Shown piece after piece: positions 1-13,189 of a stretch of DNA of 64,000 bases. Below the pieces are notes generated by a model that worked only from the letters and a program-made list of their open reading frames with translations, ran no database searches and was not told the origin of the DNA. The DNA lies in NCBI GenBank assembly GCA_019279435.1, contig JAAALK010000081.1, positions 24,858,714-24,922,713 on the forward strand, read 5' to 3'. Both the position numbers and the translations under genes were made by a program. The stretch is from Zizania palustris. Its lineage: Eukaryota > Streptophyta > Magnoliopsida > Poales > Poaceae. Every line of letters starts with the position of its first letter. The stretch's first letter is position 1.

Positions 1-374
1 ATCGGCCTTGTCCCTTTATATAGGGGCTGGTCTCACGAGAGTTAGAGGTTATCCATGTCCTAGGGTGGTTATAGGTTGATTTAGATACGAAATATCCTGA
101 GTTTAAACCAAGAAATAAGAGATTTAGTTGTAACTAACTCAGACCTGGAGTGTTGAAACCCAGAAGGATGGACCGGTCATACATGGCCGGTTGGACCGGT
201 GGTACATGGGAGGTTGGACTGGCCATGTATTGCTGGTCGGACCGTTTACACAACTAAGGTCAGACCGGCCATATAGAAAAGGTCGTACCAACCTCTACGC
301 ATAATTTCCAATCACTTCCAAACTTGGCTAGCACTTGTTCTACTCCAAATTGGTGCCAAATTTGGGTGTCAACA
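1..374 (-). repeat. Ty3/gypsy LTR, copy 1, truncated by window start
   Basis: This is the inner part of the left (3' in element sense) LTR of gypsy copy 1. It matches 12,816-13,189 base for base apart from scattered substitutions. It ends GTGTCAACA at 374, directly followed by a C-rich stretch which on the minus strand is the polypurine tract next to the LTR. The rest of this LTR and its flank lie outside the window, so no target duplication can be read. Confidence 0.85.
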
Positions 375-3300
375 CATGCCCCCTTCCTTTTGGCAAACTA
401 GTGAGCCAAAAGCACAATCTCTCAGGGCTAAGGACTATCACTACTATCGGCCATATGATTTCTCAAGTGCTTAACTGGGCTCTTAAGAAATACTCATCGT
501 TTGTTCATCTACCAAATCGTCCACCTCACAACTTAGAATATATGAATTCTTGAGGACGATTTACATAACGCAATATAAACTTGTGAACTAGGGAACTAAG
601 TGCCAAATTTCTCTATCAACTCGGCCTTTAGTACTCTTATTAGTTTTGCCCCTAGTCCCTTGTGGGGATTCCTTCTTCACTCAATGAGGCTAGAAGCTGG
701 CTTGCCAACCAACATCGGTCTCCATACTTGTCATGACCCTGCTAAAACACTGGCCTTGTTGAGAAAGTTACCCTTGAGTCCTTCGGCCTTCTTCCCTTTA
801 AGGTGTTTGGATCGAAGACGTTGTAGGCACTCTTTTGAGACTTGGTCATTCCTGGAGGTGCCCACGAAGGTAGCGGCTTTGTTCCCGGGGCTACAAACTT
901 ACTCCTAAAATTTTTGGCCAAATGGGAAGTACACGAATCATCCTCGATAATTTTGCGCTCATCATGAGTGTCTTCCTGCGCACTGTCTATCAGACCAGCC
1001 TCGTGAGGCCAGTCAGACCAGATGGTGTTGGTCGGAACGGCCATGTTGGGTTGGTCAGACCGGCTATTGCCGGGAGTCTAAAAAAGTGTGGTCGGATCGA
1101 CCGTAGTAGGCCGGCCATACCGGTGGAGTGTGGTCGGTCGGACCGACTCCGAGGACTCGGTCAGATCGACGCCACCCTCAGCTTCCTTCTCCAATTCGCT
1201 TCTCCAATTCGCTTCGGAAGGACTTCTTGAGGGATTGGGATGTCACGAGAACCCTCTTTAATGATAATGGCTTCAGAGACCCAATCTGATACCTCTTTAT
1301 CCTCGCGTTTACCTTCTTTGTCCCTTCCCTTCATCTTCGAAGACTTAGGCCGACTCTTTGTATGAGCACGGCCATCACTATGATTATGCCCTCGCCTATT
1401 TGCCGATCTCTTTGGCTTCGTTGGTTGGTGGAATGGTACCTGGGGTGGCGAGAACGGCATCCATGGGGCAAAGTATTGAGAAGGATGATTGTATTGGGGC
1501 ATTGAGCATGCCCCCCATGACATCATTGGAAAACCATATGAGTAGAATGGTGTTAAAGGCTCCAATGACTCAGGACTATGACCAAATCCTTTCTTACAAG
1601 ACGAATTTGGTCATTCTACATTGACAAGCCAATTATTCGCTCTTTGTTCGGCCATACATTCATACTTATTTAAAAGCGCATCAAAGTAACTCTCGGTCGC
1701 CTAGTCGTCTTGCCATCAAGCGGCTTCTCTTTGTATATAGAATTATGTGTATCAGACTGAGGCTCTCCAACTACAATATTCTTCCCTCTTGTTGATTCGG
1801 CTTGATCGGGCCGAATCAACACTTTGGTGTTGTAATCAATATTAAGGAGAGAGGGATCATTCTCAAACTTCAATCGCCCTTCATTGATGGCCGATTGAAT
1901 TCGTTGGCGGAAAACATAACACTAATCAATAGAATGAGTGTAAGAGGCATGACACTTACAATATGTACGATCTCCTAGCTCCTCCGTGGATGGGATGGCT
2001 TGTCCTTCGCGCACCCTGATATGTCCTTTCTCAAAGTGATAGTCGAATATTTTATCACACTTGGTCAAATCAAAGGTATACTTACCTCCTGAACTCTTCC
2101 GAGGTGTTGGTTTCAAACTAAAGCACACAAATGGATCTCCTTCATTAGTCCAAGTCCATTCGGCTGTATAGACATCAAATTTCTTAGTTTTGCCAAATGA
2201 TCGCTCATCGGCATTCTCCTCTCTAAGTCATCCTTGGTTTTGTCCTTGTCCACGACCCGACTTTCAATAGCCATAATGCTTTGCAATACCTGACTAATAT
2301 CTGTGAATGTTTGATCATGCATAGCTTCTTTAACGTGCACAAGCAAACCATTAAATGCAAGATCAGTCAAGTCTTTATCACTAACAGTCATATTAGAGCA
2401 TCGACTTTTAGTATTTAGAAACCTTTGAATGTAAGAGTCAATTGTCTCACTAGATTGTTGCTTAACCGATCTTAAAGTAGCTAACTGACACTCTATTTTA
2501 CTAGGAGAGAATTGCATATGAATTTTTTGGACTAAATCTTCCCAAGTAAAAATAGAATTAGTGGGCAAAGATAAACCATTCATAAGCAGTTGCACATAAA
2601 GATAAATAGAACAAGCTAACCTTATGCTCATTGCAACCACTTGCTTCACCACATTGGACTAAGAATTGTGATATATGGTCACTCGTGGTTTTAACACCAT
2701 TGCCGCTGAATTTTGTGAATTCCGACATTTTGAAACCATCAGGGAACCTGCAATAATCAAAATATATAGGATAGGATTTTTGATTAATCTGATCCTTCGA
2801 CTCAACTTCTAAATACTCCCTAAGTGTGGTATACACTTTATTCCTCAAAATTTTAGGCCTTGTATTGCTATGTTGCTGCATTCTTGGCCTAGAGGGAGAG
2901 GGCACAACGAGAGTGAGCAGTACTGATTTGTTGGCCATGAGGACTAGTAGCAAGGTTATTATTCTAGATTGGCGTATAAGGTGTCCCAACGCTTGCTGGT
3001 GGTGCATACGAATAGATTGGATGTGTAGGGCTAACAGGGGGTACCAAAATAACATCGATAGGGCGAGAGTAGTATCCCTGAACCGACGTGGCATAGTGGG
3101 TCGCGTGCCCAAGCCCATGCACATATGGGGCAATGAGGGGCACAGCTAGCGCGGGCAAAGGAAGCATTGGCACGGGCGGCTGTGGCGCTAAAATGCAATA
3201 GGACACGCACCAGTCAGACTGCCCTCGTATGTTCGGTTAGACCGACCATGTTCATCCGATCAGACTGTCCAAGCAGGTCTGGTCAGACCGACATTTATCG

Positions 3301-4147
3301 GGGGTGCGGACGCACTAGCCTGATGGCTGATTTTCACCGTCGGGCAAGCACCGATTGGAGTGACCCAGAAGCCAGTCGGCCCGACTGTTGTTCATAGCAC
3401 AGTGGTACCAGGGTGAAGGTTGGGTGTTGCAAGCTGTCACACGTCGGTCGGACCGGCCTGGTATGGCCGGTCAGACCAACCATGTTCATCCGAAAGGACC
3501 GGCCAACCTAGTCTGGTCAGACCGACAGGGGTCATAGGGGCTTCGGCCATGAAAGTCGAGGCCATAGGCGTGATATCTCTCCCTGTGCTCCCATCCATCC
3601 TACTGTGTATGCGATGTACAGGGGGGAGCGCTAGCAATTAGAGAAGGGGAAACAACCTCAGAAAAGTCGAATCTTCTAAACATTGCCTCTACCCTAGAGT
3701 TTACTTAGGGACCCAAATGATTAGTAAACACGGCGCTAACTGCTTGACCTACTTTATAAACTATCCTTTGCTCGATGTCTAGGGAAGAGAGGGACGAATG
3801 GGAGGTTACCTTAGTTGGTGTGGTGATGGTGACAGATCTTGTGTCATGCTTGACGAAGCTACCACTAGTCTTGGCATATCTCCCAAGCATGAGAGCGTGA
3901 AGCTCCTCCGTCTTGGTTTGAATCTTTGCACGGTCCTCCTCCGAGATGTCCTCCAAAGTGGGGATAACAGAGTCATCGTCGTCAGTCTCGAAGTTTTCCA
4001 TCATGTTCAACAACATGGAGGGCATAGAAGTAGTTGTTGTAGTCGTGTTCGTCAGTGTAGGGGTGTGGGTGTAGTCATGGTAGTTGCATCCGTCACCGAC
4101 ACTATCGGACTTGGTGTATGTTTTCCTAGCGAAGTCGCCAAAAAGTG
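375..4147 (-). mobile_element. Ty3/gypsy internal region, copy 1 (gag only)
   Basis: Internal domain of a non-autonomous gypsy element. The minus strand carries gag-like reading frames; no protease, reverse transcriptase or integrase is visible. The polypurine tract (minus strand) abuts 374. The 5' end abuts the right LTR at 4,148, where a GGCGACTTCGC-type sequence may be the primer-binding site; I cannot name its tRNA. It aligns along its length with 13,190-16,917. Stretches at 1,080-1,170 and 3,210-3,540 are rich in the palindrome CGGTCNGACCG. Confidence 0.85.
1161..4025 (-). pseudogene. Broken gypsy gag gene, copy 1
   Basis: Read on the minus strand, the frames run from an acidic N-terminal piece (4,025-3,705), through a Pro/Tyr-rich linker (3,206-2,964), to a recognisable Retrotrans_gag core (about 2,880-2,113, with FPDGFKMSEFTKFSG and LPTNSIFTWEDLVQ motifs) and a C-rich/H-rich finger-like piece near 1,980-1,930. 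The core is split by a frameshift near 2,590, and a TAG stop lies in the finger-like piece at 1,924-1,926. The core frameshift also occurs in copy 2, so it predates the duplication. Gag would form the particle that packages element RNA. With no pol the element would depend on proteins from a relative. Not functional as read. Confidence 0.75.
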
Positions 4148-5879
4148 TGTTGACGCTAAAATCGGCCGACTTAAAGTCTAGGCCCCATGTGAGTTTTGGT
4201 AATTAATGACAAGTGCACGCTTGTGGACTAATATTTTTCAAAGTGTGAAGGAAATGATTAGGTCTCGTGCAAATGGAGCACAAGATGGAAAACCCTGGGA
4301 ATTTGACGTGTTGAAAAGCGATGGCAAAAGGTTTGAAGAAAACTAGAAATTGATCGAGCTATTTGGAGCGATCAATTAGGCTAGTATTTATTTTATTTTG
4401 TTTTGCCGTACTATAAAAAGGTGTTGCATCTTGGTTATGAGTTGATTTTCAAGTGCCAATTTGCATTGCATATAGTATCTTTTGATCAATTATTTATGTT
4501 GCAAAAGCGTCAAAATAGCGAGAGTTAGAAGGTTGCGAAAAATTGCGCTTTTGTTGTTTTCTGGCACATGGCGGTCTGACCAACCAAGGGGGTCCGGTCA
4601 GATCGGCCCATGTTGGGTGGTCCAACCGGCCAAGGGGCTGGTCCGACCGGTGCGCGTAGGGAATGTTTTTACTGCTATATAGAGCTGATTAGGTCCTTAT
4701 CGGTCTGACCGAGCCGATGGCCGGTCTGACCAGGTAGGGCCGGTCCGACCGGGTCACCCTGTTACGTCAGCAAAATAGATAGTTTTCTAGCTGTTGCAAA
4801 TGGGGTCGGTCTGACCGGCCCAAGATGGGCGGTCAGACCGACATTGTGCAGTTTTGCCACCTAACCTTGTAACGGCTAGTAAATGTGTGTGTAGCTATAT
4901 AAACCCTTGCTATAGCTCCTTTACTATACTTTTGGTACTCATTTTAGCATACTTGAGCATTAGAGAGTCTCTTCCACCATTGAGCACTAAAATTGAGCAC
5001 TAGTGTGGTTGGGAAGCAAAGGGTGATCAAGTGATCGGTTAATTGCATTGCATTTGCATTTTTGGCACTTGATCGTTTCCTCTTAGCTTTGATTGCAGCT
5101 TGTTACTCTTGCACGTTGCCAACTCCTAGACGGCTTGGAGGAGAACCCGGTTATCTATCCAAGAAGGTTTTGGAGAAGAGCCGGAAGATTATGAAGGTCG
5201 AAGCTCGCCTATCCGGAGTGGAAAAGAGCTACCACTAGTAATAGAGTCCCGAGAGTTGCACTTTTGGTGTCGGTTCATCATCAAGCTCATTTCTCCATGA
5301 GAAATCTGGTGGCTTGGTGAAGAGAGCGGTCAAGTGAAACTCACCTCAACGAGGACGTAGGAAATTGGCAAATTTCTGAACCTCGGGATAAAATTTGGTT
5401 GTCTTTTGTCCCCTTTACTTTGAGCAATCTAATTTGAGCACTTTACTTTCATAAGAGTAATTTAATCTTGTCACCCTAGGTTGCAAACCTTTAGACTTAG
5501 CTTAATCTTAATTCGTCTCTAGAGTCATTCGCCTTAAAAAGAAAATTCATTAAAACTTGTCTAGTGCTAGTTAAATATAAATTAGTTTTAAAAACCGCAT
5601 ATTCACCCCGCTCTAGTTGGTACATCGATCCTACACCGACCAAGCGCCAATCAACACCGACGTCGATCTGGCAATCCAAAAGCGCGTAGACACCTAGGGG
5701 TTGATCCCAAACGTCACACGATGCCAATGTCGCGTTCCGACGACCCTCGACCGTGACGAGAGGAGTTAGGATGGAGTCGCCAGGCAATCAAATCGTATTA
5801 TAAAAATATGACTCGATTAATCGAAGTGTGAAGGGGATAGATCAAACCGGCCAAATAGGGCTGGTTGGACCATGGTGAA
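4148..5879 (-). repeat. Right LTR of gypsy copy 1, split by a solo LTR and a CACTA element
   Basis: The LTR starts TGTTGACGC at 4,148. It is interrupted after 4,170 by a Sirevirus solo LTR, resumes at 5,636 and is interrupted again at 5,880 by a CACTA element. The distal part is in, or lost at, the assembly gap. The same two interruptions occur at the same sites in the right LTR of copy 2. Confidence 0.85.
4171..5635 (+). mobile_element. Solo Sirevirus-family LTR (1,465 bp) in gypsy copy 1
   Basis: It reads from TTAAAGTCTAGGCCCC (canonical TGAAGATCTAGGCCC) to CATCGATCCTACA. It is flanked by the 5-bp duplication CCGAC at 4,166-4,170 and 5,636-5,640, and no internal region is present, so it is a solo LTR left by LTR-LTR recombination. 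It is the reverse complement of the LTRs at 17,584-19,014 and 27,360-28,791, with clear divergence. A TATA box (CTATATAAAC) lies at about 4,895-4,904, downstream of an array of CGGTCNGACCG palindromes (about 4,570-4,850). GTCGG at 4,805-4,809 is the unoccupied form of the site where a full Sirevirus sits in copy 2. Confidence 0.9.
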
Positions 5880-7905
5880 CACTACCACAAAAACGGTCTT
5901 TAGTGACACAGCTTTAGTGATGGGTAAAAGACGCGCGTCAATAATACACTTTGAGTGATGGGCTATTTTGCACGCTCTAGTAATGTTGCATTATTAGTGA
6001 TGGGTCATAATTGTACCCGTCACTAAAGAGGGGGAACCCTCATTAGTTACAGGTCATGGTATGACCCTTCACTAAAGATCTCTCCTATAATAACGAGTTA
6101 TATTTCCACCCGTCACTAAATAAGTTTATTACCCATCACTGATGACTCCCACTAATAAATAGGCAGGGCACCGAAGTTGAATCGTCACGCTTTCATTTCA
6201 TGCAACCCTAACCCTATACTCCTGGCGCCGCCACCATCGCCTTCTCGTGCTCTCGCCGCTCTGTCACCTTCGTTGGTTGCATTCTCAATATTCTCGTAAG
6301 TTACTTCATTCTTACTATTAAATTTCAGTTTATAAAATCATTTATCCAAAATTTATGAATTAGGGTATGGCAAGGATTCCAAACGATGTACAAGTACCAA
6401 CATATGTTCCTGATAGTTGCTTAATAAAGATCAATCATCTAGTTCATGGCGGGTGTCACCAGGTTTAGTTATAGTTTTTTGTACATTGCATGTCTTATTT
6501 ATTCATGTGTTAACAAACTGAAGCACATTTGTTACTGTTGTAGTATTTATCAAAAAGATTTTGTGAGGTCAATAACATTCGTGCTGGCAACACCCTCAAA
6601 ATAATGACAAGATATGGATGCACCACTGAGGTTGAGGTTGTGAGTTGTGGGGACGGCGATATGATATGCCTCCACAAAGGGTAGGCTTAATTTAGTCGAA
6701 TAGGTGGCCTAACATAAGGGGACTATTTGGTAATAACATTAGGATAAGCCCCATTGACTGTTATGGCAAAATTCTACACTAACTTTAGTGATGAGAAAAC
6801 CCCAACGGCCATCAAAGTGGACAATGACGATAGTGGTATACATAGAAAAGCGACATTACTACACATGCACATCTTTTGTTTATCTTCTTATCATGGTTTC
6901 TTATAATGTCAGGGGAGAGTCCTAGCAATGTTGCAGATAGAAAGGGGAAGGGGATAGATAGGGAGGTTGACACCGACCTAATGGACCAATTGAAGCACAT
7001 CTGTTATTTTGGCAATCCAACAGATGTAACTCCAGCAAGGAAGACTCTCCTACAAGACATCTCGGCACGTTTATCCTCCGAGAGTCGGTTATATTTCTAC
7101 ACAATAAATAACACGATCATCAACAAGAAGTCGATGGTAAGTTATTTGCACATGTAGTTGGTCTATACAAATAGTCTTCTCTAATAGCTTTGTTTAATTT
7201 TTTATAGTACTTTCAAGATAGTACTGTGAAAAGTATATCACACCTCACCTGCACCACCAGACCACCAAGATTCAGGTGGCAGCAGCAGGATCTGACGTAG
7301 TCCCAATTGCGGTGCACAAAGCGATGGATGGACGGTGCTATCTAACTAAAGGTTTGGGCAATTTCTTAGCGACAACTCTTTAGAAGTTGGCACTGTGTGC
7401 GCCTTCCATGTCAACATTGTTACTAATGGCATTGAGGTTGTGATGTATGTACTGTAAACCTGCGGTATGAAGCAATATTAGGTTATAAATTTTTTGTGAT
7501 AAATTATCTGTATTTTATGATAAATTGTCTGTGATATGAATTGTCTGGCTTTAATTCAGGCTGCAGTCTAAAAATTATTTGTGATGTGTTTTGGATATGT
7601 TGGCTGTCAAATCCTAGCTTTGATTCAGGTTGCATCCTAAAAACTATTATTTCTTTCAAAATGACCATAGCATTAGTGACGAGTTATAATAACAAATCAT
7701 CAATAAAGGGTCGTTTAGTGACGGGTAACAATGTTACCTGTCACTAAAGGTTGATCTATACATGTGAGACTCCCCTACATCATCAGTGATGGGTTCCCCT
7801 AGCTTTGATTCAGGTTGTAGCCTAAAAACTATACTATTATTTTTTAAAAAAAAAATATTAGTGACGGGTAATAATAATAAACTATAAATAAAGAGTCGTT
7901 TAGTG
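5880..7905 (+). mobile_element. CACTA (En/Spm) element, copy 1, 3' part lost in gap
   Basis: It begins CACTACCACAAAAACGG at 5,880 after the trinucleotide GAA (5,877-5,879). Subterminal sequence is full of TAGTGACGGGT and its reverse complement, typical of CACTA elements. It is collinear with 29,865-31,890 of copy 2 and runs into the N gap. No transposase is visible, so it is non-autonomous. Orientation is assigned by the captured exons. Confidence 0.85.
6364..7456 (+). pseudogene. Captured B3-domain gene fragments in CACTA copy 1
   Basis: The exon-like blocks are the same as in copy 2 (30,351-31,443) but more decayed. The Trp codon of the B3 motif KGW is TAG here (about 6,682). A base is missing in the last block near 7,352, breaking the frame that is open in copy 2. 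Splice-like junctions (AG before 6,545, GT after 7,136) persist. See the copy 2 entry for the B3 assignment. Confidence 0.6.
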
Positions 7906-8905
7906 NNNNNNNNNNNNNNNNNNNNNNNNNNNNNNNNNNNNNNNNNNNNNNNNNNNNNNNNNNNNNNNNNNNNNNNNNNNNNNNNNNNNNNNNNNNNNNN
8001 NNNNNNNNNNNNNNNNNNNNNNNNNNNNNNNNNNNNNNNNNNNNNNNNNNNNNNNNNNNNNNNNNNNNNNNNNNNNNNNNNNNNNNNNNNNNNNNNNNNN
8101 NNNNNNNNNNNNNNNNNNNNNNNNNNNNNNNNNNNNNNNNNNNNNNNNNNNNNNNNNNNNNNNNNNNNNNNNNNNNNNNNNNNNNNNNNNNNNNNNNNNN
8201 NNNNNNNNNNNNNNNNNNNNNNNNNNNNNNNNNNNNNNNNNNNNNNNNNNNNNNNNNNNNNNNNNNNNNNNNNNNNNNNNNNNNNNNNNNNNNNNNNNNN
8301 NNNNNNNNNNNNNNNNNNNNNNNNNNNNNNNNNNNNNNNNNNNNNNNNNNNNNNNNNNNNNNNNNNNNNNNNNNNNNNNNNNNNNNNNNNNNNNNNNNNN
8401 NNNNNNNNNNNNNNNNNNNNNNNNNNNNNNNNNNNNNNNNNNNNNNNNNNNNNNNNNNNNNNNNNNNNNNNNNNNNNNNNNNNNNNNNNNNNNNNNNNNN
8501 NNNNNNNNNNNNNNNNNNNNNNNNNNNNNNNNNNNNNNNNNNNNNNNNNNNNNNNNNNNNNNNNNNNNNNNNNNNNNNNNNNNNNNNNNNNNNNNNNNNN
8601 NNNNNNNNNNNNNNNNNNNNNNNNNNNNNNNNNNNNNNNNNNNNNNNNNNNNNNNNNNNNNNNNNNNNNNNNNNNNNNNNNNNNNNNNNNNNNNNNNNNN
8701 NNNNNNNNNNNNNNNNNNNNNNNNNNNNNNNNNNNNNNNNNNNNNNNNNNNNNNNNNNNNNNNNNNNNNNNNNNNNNNNNNNNNNNNNNNNNNNNNNNNN
8801 NNNNNNNNNNNNNNNNNNNNNNNNNNNNNNNNNNNNNNNNNNNNNNNNNNNNNNNNNNNNNNNNNNNNNNNNNNNNNNNNNNNNNNNNNNNNNNNNNNNN
8901 NNNNN
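7906..8905. other. Assembly gap, 1,000 N
   Basis: Exactly 1,000 undetermined bases, the usual placeholder length, so the true size is unknown. It cuts CACTA copy 1 and hides the end of gypsy copy 1 and the junction with the unique DNA to the right. Confidence 0.99.
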
Positions 8906-10711
8906 CAAAATGAAGTACAGGTCCTTAATTTCCTTTAATGAGATAACTATATGTGTGTTTATATATATATACATATACATACTAGATATGTAGCTATATA
9001 TATAGCATGTAATTAAAATGCCAAAAAGATTTGCCATAAAGCAAAGCCCTAAAATAGTTATTGCCACGGTATTTTCGTCACTTTTCCTATTTCTTTTTCT
9101 TAGCAAAGATGTTTTCGTTCCTGCTTCAATTGGTGTTCCTTAATTTGTCAATTTTGGACTATATATAACACCTTCGCCAAGATTGCAACTTAAATTCGAT
9201 GTGTTTATTTCTCTAATTAATAGAGTAACGGCATCCACTTCCTTTGTAGTCAACTACGGACTAACTTTATCATCGATACGTAGATCTAACACTATCGAAC
9301 CCCACGTAGTAATGATAAAGTTACGGTGAGAGTGACTACAGAGTATCTCATTTAGCTCGGAGTGAGCCCGAAATTAATTACTTGCAACATAAGCTATGAC
9401 TGCAGAGTAATTATATTACTGCACATATGACTTCAGATTGGATAATATCTGATAATGCTTTCATCCCTAGTACTGATAGTTATGAACTATTAGTTCCGAC
9501 TAATCAGTGATGTTTAAAACCTATCACGGATGGTGATTTGGAACCACCAAATATTGATGGTGTGTTCTATAGCAGTACAGTCATATTTTCTATTTTTTCT
9601 AAAGATTTCTTGAGTACCTAGTACTCAGTCTTGTCTATTTCAACCACCAAATCATAAGTACCAAGAAAGGAAAAAAGAAGCAACACTTGATAAAGACATG
9701 AGTTTAAAGGATTAAATCCAAGTCTTCTTTGAAGCATGACCCAAGTAGTAGTTGTGTAATGCCAATGACTTTTTGTGTATTTTTTGATTGTTGTAGAGGA
9801 TTTCTAATATTTGTGATGGGTGGTAAAGAGATGGATAAAAAATCAGATCTCTAGTATTACAGTTTTCTAAAACAAATAAAAACAAACTTGCTCTCTTTGC
9901 TTGAAGTTTCATATTTCTAATATATATCATTGTTTTGTTACATGTATGGTACAACTAAAGCTTATGCAACTTAATTAGAAGGAGCAACAAGTGCAAAAAA
10001 AAATACTTATGCCTTAATTTATAACTTGCTTGAATGCTACCATTCGATATTTATGAACGACAAGAGATAAGAATGACATTAATTATGGGTACATATAAAT
10101 TTGGTGAAAAGTGGTTCATAAGACGCATCTTATGCAATGTAAGGATGCAATTGGCGACATGCCGCCCCGAGGAATATTACAAATTTTGGTGGAAATCAAG
10201 GCATAACAATCACTCTAGGATTACATATATAACTTTTTCCATGTAGGTAGGGAATATTACAAATTTTGAGAGTAAGATCTAAATAACCGAAAAGATAGCC
10301 CTATTAGATATGTCAAGGTGTAGTAGAGCAACATTGATTAACAAATCGCGATTTTTTTTGGCTCCTAAAAGAAAGGCCAATCTTTAGCTCTTGCTTTACA
10401 TGCCATCCTCCCTTTAATTTGTTTGGATATGGAGCTGGAAAGAGGCCATGGATGCTGCACTCTTGATGCCAAACCTGTCTTTCAACCTAACAGCCTCAAC
10501 AAGGTGCTTCCAAGAAAGCAAGCTTAGATGATAGCATCCATCACCTTCTTGTCCCCCAGCTAGCTACTCACCTTTTGTTGTACCACCTAGCTAGCTGCTA
10601 ACATCAAGATCATAGTTAGTTAGAAGGCACAGACTCTACAACAAGCCATGGCTTTGCATCTATCTAGATTACTAGGTGGAGAATTTCTTGGACATTGCCT
10701 CTTCAATAATG

Positions 10712-10712
10712 A

Positions 10713-10760
<48 letters not shown>
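10712..10760. repeat. (AT)n microsatellite
   Basis: An uninterrupted alternating AT run of nearly 50 bp, a likely polymorphic simple repeat. Confidence 0.95.
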
Positions 10761-10765
<5 letters not shown>

Positions 10766-10924
10766 TCCACAAATTCATCTTGATTATTTTTCCTCCTTTT
10801 GGGGGTGGTTTGTAGCCAATTATATCGAAAAGATAACTATGGAGAATATTTTCGCCGCAATTAATGGAACCAAAGAATATCGCGTTGGTGTCGAATGAAA
10901 TAGACTAAACATGAGTAAATAGTA

Positions 10925-11179
10925 CCCCCTCTATTCAAAAATATAATATAAGGTATGTATGTATTTAAAAATTCAATCTTTTTAACTTTTTTACTGATAA
11001 TTAAGCTAAAAGCATTATTTTTTGTTATGCACTTGGTATATTTGAATTCGTATAAGACAATACTTTCACGTAATATAAATTTTATAGTTGTTGATAATAT
11101 ATTGCGAAAGGAATGAATGGTTGAGGTTCTATGTTCAAGACCACGCTAAAAACTTATACGCCTTATCGAACCGAAGGAG
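10925..11179. mobile_element. Probable Stowaway-like MITE
   Basis: The left end reads CCCCCTCTATTCAAAAATAT and the right end is its rough inverse (CGAACCGAAGGAG), with TA outside both ends (10,923-10,924 and 11,180-11,181). TA duplication and a CTCCCTCC-type end are Stowaway (Tc1/mariner-derived) features. The terminal repeats match only loosely. Confidence 0.45.
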
Positions 11180-12000
11180 TATATACATTGTTCATGTGAT
11201 CCTTTGTAGGAGTAACATGCTAAAGGATGGCATTATTGGTGCAGTGATTGGACATGAAAGTGCTTTGTGTTCAGCAGGAAGAAGATAACCATGTCCCTAG
11301 AAAGCAAGGATGGTTTTCCACAAAGTGAAAGGCTTGTGTATCATGGCATTTTATAGCTACCTGAAATCCTAGAGTTTCTTTTAAGTTTTATGGTGTGCTC
11401 AAAATCTTCTCCAGACTTCATGAAATTAGCAAAGAAAGCCATGTAAAGTATCCCTCCTTTGTTTTCTGTCATATATGCTTTGGCCAATGTGTTTCATGTA
11501 GGATGATGCATATAGTGCACAGTACACGCTTAAAGCGATGTTATACATATTAATATTGAGAGTTATCTGTACCGGTCAGTTTAACCTAAAAATTTGAGCT
11601 GATAAGAAAGATAGATAATTCATTTTATATTCTAATATTTATCCTATGAGGGTCCGTTAAGCATCAAGCATTGAATAGAAGCAGGCAGCGATTTTTATTT
11701 AATTGTGCACCAACTAAGATTCGAACTTAACACCATTAACTTCGATATTGTTTTGATTTATATACATTGATCATTTCAATCCAAAATCTCTCGAAGGAAA
11801 ACGAAAAAATTCACTTTATATTCTGATAATTAACACACCCATGCTTTGCTTTGATTAAATTGTTTCCATATAATTATTAACAATTCTTTATTGCAGGAAC
11901 TCGTTTTATGTTGTTTCTTTGCTTGACTGTATTTTATTATAACTGTTTTATGCATACTTTTGTACAAATTACAAAATTGTATTCACTTTGTAATGGTAAT

Positions 12001-13189
12001 TATTGACGCTAAAATCGGCCCGACCAAGCGCCATCAACACCGACATCGATCCGGCGATCCAAAAGCGCATAGACGCCTAGCAGTGGTCAGAAACGTCACA
12101 CGACGCCGACACCGCATTCCGACGACCCTCGACCATGATGAGGGGATTTAGGATGGAGTCATCAGACAATCAAACCATGCTATGAAAATACAGCTCGATT
12201 AACCGAAGTGTGAAGGGGGATAGATCAAACCAGCCAGATAGGGTCGGTTGGACCGTGGTGAAGGGGTCGATCAGACCGGCCTAAAGGCTGCGGTTGGACC
12301 AGCGATGCAGGGGATGGTGTGCGTGGATCATCCGGAAGGGAAATAGGCCGATTGGGGCCTAGTGGTCAGACCGGCTTCGTGCCAACCGGTCGAACTGGCC
12401 TGTTTCGGCATGGCCCGGTCGGACCGACTGGAGTTGGTTGGTCAGATCGGCCAGCGACGCAGGGAGCGCTTCATTTCGCCGGCAGACGTGCCAACGGTAA
12501 GGGCTTGGTGCAGGTGTTCTTGGCGAAGTAGATGTTAACCCCTGCAAAATAGATGAGATTAACGGCAATTCGGCCTAGAGACCGAATTACTCAAAAGTAA
12601 CCGATAAAACCCGTATGGGGGTGAAACGGAAGGTTTTCGGATCAAACCCACAAAGAACTCGCGATAACGTGGCTAAATACGAATAATTTACTGATAAAAT
12701 TGACAAATGTCTACTGCTAGAGTAAAGAATAAAGCTAGGGCAAGAGTAGAGAGGAAATAGTAGATTGAAAGCGAAAAGAACGATTTAATGTAGTGTCACC
12801 GGGGGGTTGGCTTGAATCGGCCTTGTCCCTTTATATAGGGGCTGGTCTTACGAGAGTTAGAGGTTATCCATGTCCTAGGGTGGTTATAGGTTGATTTAGA
12901 TACGAAATATCCTGAGTTTAAACCAAGAAATACGAGATTTAGTTGTAACTAACTCAGACCTGGAGTGTTGAAACCCAGAAGGATGGACCGGTCATACATG
13001 GCCGGTTGGACCGGTGGTACATGGGAGGTCGGACTGGCCATGTATTGCTGGTTGGACCGTTTACATAACTAAGGTCAGACCGGCCATATAGAAAAGGTCG
13101 TACCAGCCTCTACGCAGAATTTCCAATCGCTTCCAAACTTGGCTAGCACTTGTTCTACTCCAAATTGGTGCCAAATTTGGGTGTCAACA
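12001..13189 (-). repeat. Left (3') LTR of gypsy copy 2, uninterrupted, 1,189 bp
   Basis: This is the intact LTR reference for the family in this window. It shows both empty sites: CGGCCCGACCAAGCG, where the right LTR holds the solo LTR, and GTGGTGAAGGGGTCG, where the right LTR holds the CACTA element. A minus-strand TATA box (CCTATATAAA) lies at about 12,830-12,839. CGGTCNGACCG-like palindromes cluster at about 12,240-12,450 and 12,980-13,085. Confidence 0.9.

Larger units (their letters stand above)
8906..12000. other. AT-rich intergenic DNA, no gene seen
   Basis: The short frames here are frequently interrupted and show no recognisable domain. The stretch contains an AT microsatellite and one probable Stowaway-like MITE, listed separately. 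It ends with GTAAT, the target duplication of gypsy copy 2. I see no similarity to the DNA right of gypsy copy 2 (33,957 onward). Confidence 0.7.

Noticed and set aside
7844..9106. Long open frames through the N gap on both strands
   Set aside because: They consist of undetermined bases and carry no sequence information.
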